Positions 42,850 to 52,080 of a stretch of DNA of 64,000 nt are shown in pieces (position 1 is the first letter of the stretch; each line of letters opens with the position of its first letter). A model generated the notes under the pieces. That model had not been told where the DNA came from. It made no database searches and worked only from the letters and a program-made list of their open reading frames with translations. A program made the translations under genes and the position numbers. Origin of the DNA: PWXP01 sp040772845 (GTDB lineage Bacteria; Planctomycetota; Planctomycetia; Pirellulales; Thermoguttaceae); NCBI GenBank assembly GCA_040772845.1, contig JAXGXG010000001.1:186001-250000 (forward strand), in the 5' to 3' direction.

Positions 42850-43938
42850 ATGGGTCAGTTTGAAATCCGCCGCGATAAGTTGCGTCGCAGGTTGACGCGT
42901 GCGGGCGCCGATGCGCTGCTGGTGACCGACTTCACCAATGTGACCTATCTGACCGGGTTTACCGGGGACGATAGCTTCTTGTTGGTCCGCAGGGATGGGG
43001 ATACCCTCCTTAGTGATGGGCGATACACAACGCAGATCGAGCAAGAGTGTCCCGGGCTGGACGTTGTTATCCGCGGGCCGAAGGTCAGGCTCGTTGATGC
43101 CGTTGCACGGTTGGTGCGTTCGGCAGGAGTGGGGCGTTTGGCTTTTGAGGCCGATTCGTTGACTGTGGGCCAGTGTGACCAGTTTCGAGAGAAACTCCCG
43201 AAGGTGGCCTTTCTGAGCACTTCGGGGCTGGTGGCGGAATTGCGTATTCGCAAGGATCGGGACGAAGTGACCCGGATATCCCGAGCCATCCGGTGTGCAG
43301 AGGAGGCGTTTTCTGCCGTATGCCGCGGCTTGTCTCCCGAAAAGACCGAGAAGCAAGTGGCGGACGAGTTGGACTTCGCCATGCGACAGCGGGGCGCCCA
43401 GTGTGCCGCATTCCCCCCCATTGTTGCCGCCGGGGAACGCGCGGCGCTGCCGCACGCGCCTGTTACGGCCTCGGCGATCGGGGAAACCGGGTTTGTTTTG
43501 ATGGATTGGGGGGCTCGCGTCGATTTGTATGTGAGTGACTTGACACGCGTGGTGATTCGCGGCAAGCTATCGGCCAAACTTCGCCGGGTTTATTCGGTCG
43601 TTCTTCAGGCGCAGCAGAAGGCGATCGAAGCGATACGGCCCGGTATAGTCGCCCAGGAAGTCGATGCCGTCGCCCGCGGTATTATCGCCGATGCCGGTTT
43701 CGGACGCCGTTTCGGGCACGGCTTGGGGCATGGGATAGGGCTTGCAGTCCATGAGGCGCCCCGATTGGCATCGTCTGTTGAGACGGTCCTTCAGCCGGGG
43801 ATGGTGGTAACGGTAGAGCCTGGGGTTTATCTTCCTGGCTGGGGAGGGGTTCGTATTGAGGATGATGTGCTCGTGACGCGTACCGGTTGCAGGGTGCTTT
43901 CGCGCGCGGCCAAGCAACTGGAAGAGGTATGCGCTTAG
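42850..43938 (+). CDS. M24-family Xaa-Pro aminopeptidase
   Basis: This 362-residue cytosolic metallopeptidase has a creatinase-like N-terminal domain (LLVTDFTNVTYLTGFTG, LLSDGRYTTQ) and the pita-bread catalytic domain with dimetal ligands in VLMDWGARVDLYVSDLTR, GHGLGHGIGLAVHE, VTVEPGVYLPG and VRIEDDVLV. ATG 42850 has AGGAG upstream. Its position directly before accB is typical of several phyla, where these genes share an operon. Confidence 0.94.
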   Translation: MGQFEIRRDKLRRRLTRAGADALLVTDFTNVTYLTGFTGDDSFLLVRRDGDTLLSDGRYTTQIEQECPGLDVVIRGPKVRLVDAVARLVRSAGVGRLAFEADSLTVGQCDQFREKLPKVAFLSTSGLVAELRIRKDRDEVTRISRAIRCAEEAFSAVCRGLSPEKTEKQVADELDFAMRQRGAQCAAFPPIVAAGERAALPHAPVTASAIGETGFVLMDWGARVDLYVSDLTRVVIRGKLSAKLRRVYSVVLQAQQKAIEAIRPGIVAQEVDAVARGIIADAGFGRRFGHGLGHGIGLAVHEAPRLASSVETVLQPGMVVTVEPGVYLPGWGGVRIEDDVLVTRTGCRVLSRAAKQLEEVCA

Positions 43939-44071
43939 GGGAAGTCATGGAGGGGGAGCCGCGAGGGCGGCAGAGTCGTACGAGATTATTCAACGGAGCG
44001 GGCGAGGGTAGTGCGGCCGAAGAAGGCCGCAACGCCGAACGCTCTGGACCATCTGATATGGGAGACTTGGC

Positions 44072-44578
44072 ATGGCCGGTTCCTTGCCGAACCAGGATGT
44101 ATTCGACGTGAGAAAAGTGCGGCGACTTGTGGTGCTCATGAAAGAGCACGACTTGAGCGAGCTTGAGATTCAACAGGGGGACACTCGCATTCAGCTTCGG
44201 CGCGGCACGGAGCCCGTCGTATCGGTTGGAGCGGTCCCGGCAGCACCGGTCGTTGCGGCCGCGCCTCCCGCGCCTGCCCCGGCCCTTGCCGGCGCCGAGG
44301 CGGCTGCCAAGTCGGAGCCGGCGGCCGATGCAAATATGCTGCTGATCCGCAGCCCGATGGTCGGAACGTTTTATGTCGCTCCCGATCCCGAATCGCCTCC
44401 GTATGTCAAAGTGGGCGATCACGTCGGACCGGACACGACGGTTTGCATTGTCGAGGCCATGAAGGTGTTCAACCAGATTCCGGCGGAGGTTTCCGGTAAA
44501 ATTGTGACCGCCCTGGTCGAGAATGGCGAGACGGTCGAGTTCAATCAGCCCTTGTTCAAGGTTGACCCGCGAGGATAA
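44072..44578 (+). CDS. accB: Biotin carboxyl carrier protein of acetyl-CoA carboxylase
   Basis: This 168-residue protein has an N-terminal helical segment, an Ala/Pro-rich linker (about 55-80), and a biotinyl domain with the biotin-accepting Lys in EAMKVFNQI. The RSPMVGTFYVAPDPESPPYVKVGD thumb region identifies it as AccB. It carries carboxybiotin between AccC and the carboxyltransferase in fatty acid synthesis. accC follows after 91 bases. Confidence 0.96.
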   Translation: MAGSLPNQDVFDVRKVRRLVVLMKEHDLSELEIQQGDTRIQLRRGTEPVVSVGAVPAAPVVAAAPPAPAPALAGAEAAAKSEPAADANMLLIRSPMVGTFYVAPDPESPPYVKVGDHVGPDTTVCIVEAMKVFNQIPAEVSGKIVTALVENGETVEFNQPLFKVDPRG

Positions 44579-44669
44579 TGTCCGGTCGCTTCGGGCGCGC
44601 GGCTTGAGCGTCGCGCGGCTCGGGCCGTGTATTCTGGATCCAACGAACCACGCCCACGAAACAGACGAT

Positions 44670-46016
44670 ATGTTCAAACGTATTCTTATTGCCAACCGGG
44701 GCGAAATTGCCCTGCGGATTATTCGCGCCTGCCGCGAGTTAGGCGTCGAAACCGTTGCGGTCTTCAGTGAAGCCGACCGCGACGCCGCCTACCTGAAACT
44801 GGCCGATGAGGCTTACTGTATCGGCCCGGCTCGGGCGGGTGAAAGTTATCTGAAGATCGATCGCGTGATTAGTGCGGCGGAAGTGGGGAACGTGCAGGCG
44901 ATCCATCCTGGGTATGGATTCCTTGCAGAGAATGCGCACTTCGCCGACGTGTGCCGTAGTTGCCATATCGAGTTCATCGGCCCCTCGTCCGAGGCGATGG
45001 CCTTGTTGGGCGACAAGAATGCTGCTCGCCGTCTCGCCATGGAAAGCGGCATTCCGACCGTACCCGGCAGCGAGGGACTGATCGAGAACGAGGCCGAGGC
45101 GGTTTCCCTGGCGCACGACATCGGTTTTCCCGTGCTGGTCAAAGCTTCCGCTGGCGGCGGCGGGCGGGGAATGCGCGTCGCGGTGAACGACCTCGCTTTG
45201 CGGTCGGCCATCCAGCAGGCGCAGGCCGAAGCCCAGGCTGCATTCGGCAGCCCCGACATCTACCTGGAGAAGTACATCGAGCACCCTCGCCACGTCGAGG
45301 TGCAGGTACTGGCCGATACGTGCGGCTCCGCGGTCCATCTGTGGGAGCGCGACTGCACGATGCAGCGTCGGCATCAGAAACTGATCGAAGAGAGCCCGGC
45401 GCCCAAGCTGGACCAGGAAACCCGCAAGACCATGTGCAATGCCGCCGTACGGCTGATCAAGGCGGCGAACTACACCAATGCAGGCACGGTCGAGTTCATT
45501 GTCGATCGGGAAGGCAAGTTCTACTTCATCGAGCTGAATGCTCGTATTCAGGTGGAACACCCGGTGACGGAACTGGTGACCGGGCTGGACCTGATCAAGG
45601 CCCAAATCCGAATCGCTTCCGGCGAGCCGCTGCCGCCGGAGTTTGCCCAGGAACGGATCGTTCAGCAGGGCACGGCCATCGAATGCCGGATCAACGCCGA
45701 GGATCCGTCGAAGGGGTTCCGGCCCAGCCCGGGCAAGATCCAGAGCATGATCGTACCCGGCGGATTCGGCGTGCGATTCGATTCGCATGTCCATGTTGGG
45801 TACGTGGTCTCGCCGCACTACGATTCCATGATCGGCAAACTGCTGGTGCATCAGCCCACTCGCGAGGAGGCCATCGCCTGCATGAAGCGAGCACTCGATG
45901 AACTGTCGGTCGAAGGGATTCAAACGACGAAACCCATCTTGCGAGAGATTCTCGACCATGCGGCGTTTGTCGAATCGCAGGTCGATACGACGTTTATTGA
46001 ACGTACCTGGCTCTGA
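44670..46016 (+). CDS. accC: Biotin carboxylase
   Basis: AccC carboxylates biotin on AccB with ATP and bicarbonate. The 448-residue protein begins at ATG 44670 (MFKRILIANRGEIALRI) and contains HPGYGFLAENA, the ATP-grasp glycine loop SAGGGGRGMR, YLEKYIEHPRHVE, ERDCTMQRRHQKLIEE, and EFIVDREGKFYFIELNARIQVEHPVTE with the catalytic residues. Length matches E. coli AccC. An open frame of 888 codons on the opposite strand is a shadow. Confidence 0.97.
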   Translation: MFKRILIANRGEIALRIIRACRELGVETVAVFSEADRDAAYLKLADEAYCIGPARAGESYLKIDRVISAAEVGNVQAIHPGYGFLAENAHFADVCRSCHIEFIGPSSEAMALLGDKNAARRLAMESGIPTVPGSEGLIENEAEAVSLAHDIGFPVLVKASAGGGGRGMRVAVNDLALRSAIQQAQAEAQAAFGSPDIYLEKYIEHPRHVEVQVLADTCGSAVHLWERDCTMQRRHQKLIEESPAPKLDQETRKTMCNAAVRLIKAANYTNAGTVEFIVDREGKFYFIELNARIQVEHPVTELVTGLDLIKAQIRIASGEPLPPEFAQERIVQQGTAIECRINAEDPSKGFRPSPGKIQSMIVPGGFGVRFDSHVHVGYVVSPHYDSMIGKLLVHQPTREEAIACMKRALDELSVEGIQTTKPILREILDHAAFVESQVDTTFIERTWL

Positions 46017-46130
46017 GGAAATTACCATTGGAAGGCGACCTTTCCGGTTGCGGAACATGGCAACGGCCTTGTTCTTCCATGCGGAGAGGCGCCTCTTGCG
46101 AATAGCGTTTAACCGAAAGAGGAGAAGTCT

Positions 46131-47444
46131 ATGAGTACTACGTTGTCGCGACCGCCGCAGATGGAGTCGAACATCCATCGCGTTGCCATCCTGTTCGCCG
46201 GCGGCCCCGCGCCGGCGGCGAACGCCGTCATTTCCACCGCCGCCTGTTCCTTCTTGCGAAACAATATCGAGGTGATCGGCGTTCTCAACGGCTATTCCGG
46301 ACTGGTGAAGTTCGGGCCGGAATATGCTCTGCGGGAGGGTCGCGATTATGTGCGCATCGACCACACCATGTTGAAGCGCACCCGCAACAAGCCCGGAATC
46401 ATGATCGGCACCGCACGGACCAACCCGGGCAAGCAGATCTCCGATCCCGCTCACATGCAAGATGCGGAACGCACCGCCCAGCTCCGAACCGTCTACAAGG
46501 CGCTGCGGTCCATCGGAGTGGATGCCCTCATTTCCATCGGCGGCGACGATACGCTCAAAACGGCCAACAAGTTCCGGCTCTTCCAGGATACGTTGGCCGA
46601 GGGCGATTCGCGAATCCCCGTTGTCCACCTGCCCAAAACGATCGACAACGATTACATGGGCATCGACTTCACGTTCGGATACTTCACCGCCGTGGAGTTC
46701 CTGGCCGAAGAAATCCGCAACCTGCTGGCCGACGCCGAGGCGAACCGGAGCTACTTCATGGCCGAGACGATGGGCCGGAGTGCAGGTTGGCTTTCCTATG
46801 GCGCCGCCATTGCCGGCGAGGCCAGCCTGGTCATCAGCGTGGAAGACATCACCGGCAAGTTCGAGTCCAGCGAGGAAGTGACCGACCCGCAGACGGGCAA
46901 GACGACCATCCGTCGGGTCATGGATTTCCAGGAAGTGGTCAAGCGGATCGTGGCGACCATGCGCGTGCGGGAAGAGGCCGAAGGGAAACCGTACGGTGTT
47001 ATTATCCTGGCCGAGGGGCTGGCCGAACTGCTGCCCCACAAGCACATCGAAGGCGTGCCTCGCGACGAACACGGGCACATTGCCATCTCCAAACTGAACC
47101 TCAGCAAGCTCTTCTCCGAGCGCGTGGCCGAAGAGTACCACAAGCAGACCGGCCGCGACAAGAAAATCACCGGCCTGCAGCTCGGATACGAAAGCCGTTG
47201 CGCCCGCCCGCAGGCGTTCGACGTCATGCTCGGCAGCCAATTGGGCGTCGGCGCCTATCGCGCGCTGGTCGAAAAGCGACTGGACGGCGTGATGGTTTCC
47301 ATCTCCGGCCAGTTGGACCTGAACTACGTACCGTTCAACCAGTTGGTCGATCCTGAAACGCTCGTGACCGTAGTCCGCTACATCGAGCCCGGCAGCGACT
47401 TCCATCGCCTCGCCCGATTCCTCGAGACGTATGTGAACGACTGA
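46131..47444 (+). CDS. pfp: 6-phosphofructokinase, pyrophosphate-type features
   Basis: This 437-residue PfkA-superfamily protein has an N-terminal GGPAPAANAVIS nucleotide or PPi loop, IGGDDTLKTA with Asp where ATP-dependent enzymes have Gly, LPKTIDNDYMGID with the catalytic Asp and the Lys typical of PPi enzymes, MAETMGRSAGWLSYGAA, and YESRCARPQAFD. These point to a reversible PPi-dependent enzyme acting in glycolysis and gluconeogenesis. It starts at ATG 46131 after AGGAGA and is followed by a strong terminator. Confidence 0.9.
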   Translation: MSTTLSRPPQMESNIHRVAILFAGGPAPAANAVISTAACSFLRNNIEVIGVLNGYSGLVKFGPEYALREGRDYVRIDHTMLKRTRNKPGIMIGTARTNPGKQISDPAHMQDAERTAQLRTVYKALRSIGVDALISIGGDDTLKTANKFRLFQDTLAEGDSRIPVVHLPKTIDNDYMGIDFTFGYFTAVEFLAEEIRNLLADAEANRSYFMAETMGRSAGWLSYGAAIAGEASLVISVEDITGKFESSEEVTDPQTGKTTIRRVMDFQEVVKRIVATMRVREEAEGKPYGVIILAEGLAELLPHKHIEGVPRDEHGHIAISKLNLSKLFSERVAEEYHKQTGRDKKITGLQLGYESRCARPQAFDVMLGSQLGVGAYRALVEKRLDGVMVSISGQLDLNYVPFNQLVDPETLVTVVRYIEPGSDFHRLARFLETYVND

Positions 47445-47551
47445 GAATGCCGTTCGGTTGCGCGATTGCCGGAACCGTCATCAGGAGATGGTTCACCGCA
47501 GGCGTTTGGATGAATGCCATGACGCCGAGTTGGCATGCTTGAAAACGTAGA

Positions 47552-47599
47552 AGGCGGATGAGGCCAGAGCAATCTGGCCCCCATCCGCCTCGCTTTTTT
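47552..47599 (+). terminator. Rho-independent terminator after phosphofructokinase gene
   Basis: The two-part stem AGGCGGATG/CATCCGCCT plus GGCCAGA/TCTGGCC with a GCAA loop is followed by TCGCTTTTTT (T run 47594-47599). It ends the long plus-strand gene run. Confidence 0.92.
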
Positions 47600-47671
47600 G
47601 TTGCGCAATCCCAGATGTGTTCGCGAACGACACGCGAGCCGGGCAAAGACTTGGTTGTCGTCCCTCTTCGG

Positions 47672-48517
47672 TCATTCCGCAGCCGGGGATTCCGCCATCT
47701 TGTTCAGTGCCGCCTGGATGTAGGCCCGGGCCGGCACGCCGCAGGAACCATGGTTCGTATCGGGATAACTGTGGTATTCCACCTTGTTTTCCTTCGTTCG
47801 CCGGAGCATGGCGGCCAGAAGTGCGTTCTCCTCGACGCGGGCGGGCCATTCGAGTTTCGGATCGCCCACCAGCAGGTGGATCGGGGAGATTGGCGTCGTC
47901 GTATGGAACAGCGGGGCGAACTCGTTGATTTCCAGCGGATTGTTCGCGCCGCCCTTCTCGCCCGTCTTGCGCTCGGCCACCACCTGGAAATGCACGGTCA
48001 TCTGGCCGCTAATCGGATAGAGGGCCGCCAGGTCCGTGTTCTTCAGGCCATGCCTGGCCAGGTATTGCGGGTTCATGCCGACCATGGCCGTCAGGTAGCC
48101 GCCGGCCGAATGGCCCGAGACGGTCACCTTGTTCGAATCGCCGCCGAAGTCTTCGATGTTTTTCATGGTCCAGGCGACGGCAGCCGCTGCGTCTTCAATC
48201 GCTTCGGCACACTTCGCCCGCGGGAAGAGCCGGTAGTTCACCGGGACGACCAGGAACCTCTGATCCATGAACTCACCCGGAATATGGCGGTTTCCGCCTG
48301 AAAGTCCGCCGCCATGGAACCACACCACCGTCGGCGCGCCTGCCGGCAGTCCGTCGGGCCGGTACACATCCAGCTTGCACCGCTCGTTCACGTATTCGCG
48401 GTCGCCGCTTACCTGGAAGTCGTCCGCGTAATAGGCGATGTCCTTGGTCGTTTCCGCCAGCAGTTGCGCACAGAAGGCTAGCATCATCAGGCAGGCGAGG
48501 GCCAGAGTTCTTCGCAT
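47672..48517 (-). CDS. Secreted alpha/beta hydrolase (BD-FAE/esterase-like)
   Basis: This 281-residue protein has a signal peptide (about 1-21), an oxyanion motif VVWFHGGGLSGGN, nucleophile motif VSGHSAGGYLTAM (Ser), an acidic residue region LLVGDPKLEW, and a terminal His in DTNHGS. The HGGG motif places it among carboxylesterase/BD-FAE-like enzymes that remove acyl or feruloyl groups. ATG 48517 with AAGGAA upstream is preferred to a longer form. It may act with the neighbouring glycoside hydrolase on acetylated polysaccharides. Confidence 0.88.
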   Translation of the reverse strand: MRRTLALACLMMLAFCAQLLAETTKDIAYYADDFQVSGDREYVNERCKLDVYRPDGLPAGAPTVVWFHGGGLSGGNRHIPGEFMDQRFLVVPVNYRLFPRAKCAEAIEDAAAAVAWTMKNIEDFGGDSNKVTVSGHSAGGYLTAMVGMNPQYLARHGLKNTDLAALYPISGQMTVHFQVVAERKTGEKGGANNPLEINEFAPLFHTTTPISPIHLLVGDPKLEWPARVEENALLAAMLRRTKENKVEYHSYPDTNHGSCGVPARAYIQAALNKMAESPAAE

Positions 48518-48661
48518 CGTAATTTCCTTTCGGTTCTTTCGGAGCAGGAACGATTGGTGAGTGCTTTCCATGGTAAGGGTACGGCCTGCGAATGTCAATG
48601 TTCTGGGGGGTATTCCGAGTATATGGCTGGGAGAACGCTCCAATACCTGGCGTCGGTTATC

Positions 48662-51400
48662 TCAATCGATTCCCATCCGAAGTCCCTCTGCTGTCATCCC
48701 TTCTCCAAGCACGTAGATGGGCGTTTCGCTGGGAGTGAATTGCTGTTCGGATTGTGGGCGGCCCATTAGGTCCAGCAGTGCGAGTTTCGGGTTGATTAAG
48801 CGGACTGGCGTGGCGTCGACACCGTTTGGTGTCCAGACGACGGCGAGGGCGCGTTGCCCGCCGGCGAAGACATATGCGCGAACGCCGTTGCCCAGATTCA
48901 GGCGGCCGGCCGGTTTCAATTCGGGAGCCAGCAATCGGGCCATCACCGCTTGGGCAGCGTAGATTCGGTGAGGAGTCCCCGCGTATTCGTAAAAGATGCC
49001 TTGCAGGCTGTCGCGATCGATGCCGTCGCACGTGCCGGCATGGTAGAAAACCTTTTCGACGCCGTGGGAGAACATGATGGCTGCCCAGCGGACCGCATAC
49101 TCGGCCTGCAGCCGTTCACTCGGAAGCGGCTGGTTGAAGCCGTGGTTGGGCATTGGCCGGCTTGACGGATCGTCGTCGGCATAGTAGCCGTATTCGGTCA
49201 GCCAGATTGGCTTTCGCCCGCCATGACGATCCATCATGGCATTCAGGCTGTCGAGCAGCTTCTCGGTGAACTCGGGCGGGCGGAGTCGGGGATAGTGGTG
49301 AATATCAACTGCATCGCAAGCCGCCAGCCCGCCGGCGGCGAAGAACTGTTCGAAGTCATCCATAATTTGTCCTTCGCTCAGGTACCCCATTCCAGCCAGG
49401 ATACGGCACTGCGGGTCGGCGTCTCGTGCTGCCCGGGCAAAGGCCTTGGTCCAGCGCCCGTAGTCGGCGCCTGTGTAGCCCTTGGCCCGTGGCAGCGAGT
49501 AGCTAGTGAACACCGGTTCGTTGAACACCTGCCACCAGCGGACGCGATCTTCATAGTGGGAGACGGTGCGAGCGACATAGCGGGAGAAGTCGATCTCGTC
49601 ACGGGGCGCGTAGGCAACGACACCACGTCGGGCCTCGTAGCTGTTGCCGTTACGTTCAGCGGCCGGAGCCGTCGATGCCCAGTTGCTGGAAGGGAAGGGC
49701 AGGAGGCCCAGTACCTTCAGACCGTGCTCCAGCGGGCGGTTGATCTGATAGTCGGTCTCCGTGAAGTCGAATTGCCCCTTTTCCGGTTCAATCGTCTGCC
49801 ACTTCAGCGACCAGTCACGAACCCAAATCAGGCCCGCTTTGCGGCACAGGTCCAGTAAGTGCGGCCACGGATAGGCATGGTTGACTCCGAACCGGGAATC
49901 GTTGCCGGTGTACACGGGAACTGCGGCCAAACGCATCGATTGCTCGGTACGTACGTCGCCGTATGCCAGTACGGCATGAAGCTTGAGGAAACCTCGCCGC
50001 TGAGGATCGGGGGGAAGCTCGACTGTTTGCTCGGCAGTCGAACCGGCTGGCGCCTGTACAGAGATGTCTTTACGCCAGATTGAATGGTCAAAGAAATCGG
50101 TCAGTTGAAGATCGACGGTCGTCGCGACGTCTTGCTTGGATCCTGTTCCAGAGATGGCCAGTCGGAATCGCAGTGGTTCATCCCAGTCGAAGATGTTACC
50201 GACGTTCTCGGTTTCGATTCCCAGTTCAACCGGTTCGCGGGGGCGGAATGCAGTTGGTTCGGTTGCCTGCTCAAGCTGCACGGCGTCGATCCATACGGTT
50301 GCCTGTCTCGGAGGTAACGGTTCACCGGGCCGCTCGATCAGATCGGGGCCGGCAAGCACGTAGCACCACTTCCGATGTGGTTTGAACTCCAACTTGTAAC
50401 GCTGCCACTTGGTCGAAAGAAGAACCGCCTTATCGAACGATCCATCCGCATATTGCCGCACGGCAATTCGGGCAGGTGTGTCCGGCGCCGTCGCCTTCAT
50501 CCAGGCCGAAAGCACGTAGGGACGGCCGGGTTCGACTTCGAGAAAGCCGATGTTTGCCGCCAGGGGGGCCATGATGGGCGTACGGTAGAGGTCGTAATAG
50601 TCGAAATAGGAGATCGGCTGGTTCTCTGACGCCAGTTCGATCCGCAGCGACTTCTGGCCCTGGTAGGCTTGGGTGGCATCCATAGTGCCGAAAAGCCGGT
50701 TCATCGGCCCGCCCCAATGTTGTACGCGGTCCCACGCAGCAGAGCCCCAGCCGTGGGCGCCACATTCGAGACTGCCGTTGGGTACGAGGTTGGCGGTCAT
50801 TCCCGGCCCGATCACGAAACCTGGTCGGACCAGGTCGCGGTCGCCGGGGGTTAATACCATGTCGTCGACCCAAAGTGTGCCTGTCGACGTGAACCACAAC
50901 TGGAGTCGGCTTCCTTTGGGACAGTCGCGGGTGGCACGGAAGATGAACTCGTAGGGACGCCACTGAACCGTTGGGACCAGTGCCGCGTTCAGACCGCAGT
51001 TGCTCCACTCGCGGGTGTCGGAGATGGCAATCGATACCGTATCGGCGGTGATACTCTCTCCTTTGGCCCAAAATGTCAGCCGATAGTCCTGCCCACGTTT
51101 CATTGGCACGTCCATCTGGCAGAGCATCGCATGGCAGGCAGGCGTCTTGTGTTCAAACCGCCGACAGTGAAGTTTGGCGCAATGCCCTCCGTCGCGTCCA
51201 ATGTCAGCCGAAAGCTCCTGCTCCACCAGCCGGCTGTCGCCAGACGCTTTCCACTGGTCAGGCATGGCGTTGCTGCCGACAGTCTCGAAGTCGCCATTGC
51301 GCACAAGATTGGGCTGATCGGCTGCCAGTGAGCTGACCGGAAGGATGACCGGTACGACAAGACAGACGAGCAGAATAACCGAGTTCCGGACACTCTTCAT
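48662..51400 (-). CDS. Secreted clan A glycoside hydrolase with two carbohydrate-binding domains
   Basis: This 912-residue protein has a signal peptide (SVILLVCLVVPVILPVSSLAA). Two jelly-roll carbohydrate-binding regions of CBM4/9/22 style follow (NLVRNGDFETVGSNAMPDQW near the N-terminus and NLVPNGSLECGAHGW later), then an Ig-like segment. The TIM barrel follows with WVRDWSLKWQTIEPEKGQFDF, the acid/base Glu in WWQVFNEPVF, and nucleophile Glu in IWLTEYGYYADD. The layout resembles GH39-like enzymes; the exact family is uncertain. ATG 51400 is chosen for the signal peptide. Confidence 0.85.
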   Translation of the reverse strand: MKSVRNSVILLVCLVVPVILPVSSLAADQPNLVRNGDFETVGSNAMPDQWKASGDSRLVEQELSADIGRDGGHCAKLHCRRFEHKTPACHAMLCQMDVPMKRGQDYRLTFWAKGESITADTVSIAISDTREWSNCGLNAALVPTVQWRPYEFIFRATRDCPKGSRLQLWFTSTGTLWVDDMVLTPGDRDLVRPGFVIGPGMTANLVPNGSLECGAHGWGSAAWDRVQHWGGPMNRLFGTMDATQAYQGQKSLRIELASENQPISYFDYYDLYRTPIMAPLAANIGFLEVEPGRPYVLSAWMKATAPDTPARIAVRQYADGSFDKAVLLSTKWQRYKLEFKPHRKWCYVLAGPDLIERPGEPLPPRQATVWIDAVQLEQATEPTAFRPREPVELGIETENVGNIFDWDEPLRFRLAISGTGSKQDVATTVDLQLTDFFDHSIWRKDISVQAPAGSTAEQTVELPPDPQRRGFLKLHAVLAYGDVRTEQSMRLAAVPVYTGNDSRFGVNHAYPWPHLLDLCRKAGLIWVRDWSLKWQTIEPEKGQFDFTETDYQINRPLEHGLKVLGLLPFPSSNWASTAPAAERNGNSYEARRGVVAYAPRDEIDFSRYVARTVSHYEDRVRWWQVFNEPVFTSYSLPRAKGYTGADYGRWTKAFARAARDADPQCRILAGMGYLSEGQIMDDFEQFFAAGGLAACDAVDIHHYPRLRPPEFTEKLLDSLNAMMDRHGGRKPIWLTEYGYYADDDPSSRPMPNHGFNQPLPSERLQAEYAVRWAAIMFSHGVEKVFYHAGTCDGIDRDSLQGIFYEYAGTPHRIYAAQAVMARLLAPELKPAGRLNLGNGVRAYVFAGGQRALAVVWTPNGVDATPVRLINPKLALLDLMGRPQSEQQFTPSETPIYVLGEGMTAEGLRMGID

Positions 51401-51687
51401 TTTGGAGAACAACCGCAACCTCTTCTGGGGCCTGTGTATTACGGGGGGACAGGAGAACTCGTCCTTCTTCACTCGACCAGACGACAGTGCCGTTACAGGA
51501 GCGAGAACGGGGTTGCATGTTGTTGCGGGCATGATGTGCCTCGGCTGAAGATGGGAAACCTCATTCCGCCAGGAACGATTCGGATAGTACACGATGCCCG
51601 CACTCTACCGTTGCCAAGCGAGGGTGTCAACAATCGGTGTTTGCAGGGCGCGCCACCCAACTTCCAAGAAATCTTGCCACACCCCGT

Positions 51688-52060
51688 TTACAACCTACTG
51701 GCGTCGATCGGCTCGCCATCCTTGCGGTTCCCCAGGCGGCGATAGATGGTCAGGTCGACCGCGTAGCTGATGCTGCGAACGGAACCATCGCAGAAGACGA
51801 AGTTGCATGCACTCGCGTGGGCGCTGCCGAAGTTGTAGCCGATATGACTGGCCGGAAACGTCTGCGGGCGGCGCCGCGTCGGGCAGTTCAGTAGCGAGAC
51901 TGGCGTCATCGTCATGCTTTTGGCGGCGTCCTTCTGTGTCGTGGTGAGCGTGGCTGGATCGCCGTCGGCGGGCAGTTGGTGGAGAGACTGCTGTTCGATG
52001 AACGGAAGAAGGTTATAGATCCAACCGCCTGGTTGTTGGTGTCCGAAACCGCAGCCGATA
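51688..52060 (-). pseudogene. Internally deleted DUF1559 protein relic
   Basis: Minus-strand reading gives GFGHQQPGGWIYNLLPFIEQQSLHQL, then LLNCPTRRRP, then immediately FGSAHASACNFVFCDGSVRSISY and the tail YRRLGNRKDGEPID. These are the middle and end of a planctomycete DUF1559 protein. The pilin-like N-terminus is absent, and the long segment normally between PTRR and FGSAH has been deleted. No start codon with a ribosome site fits. It begins right after the mutL stop. Confidence 0.75.
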
Positions 52061-52080
52061 GTGGGTTCGGTTGATCGGCT

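Noticed and set aside
44739..47405. 888-codon open frame opposite accC and pfp
   Set aside because: It is the antisense shadow of two clearly assigned genes in GC-rich DNA; its translation has no recognisable domain.
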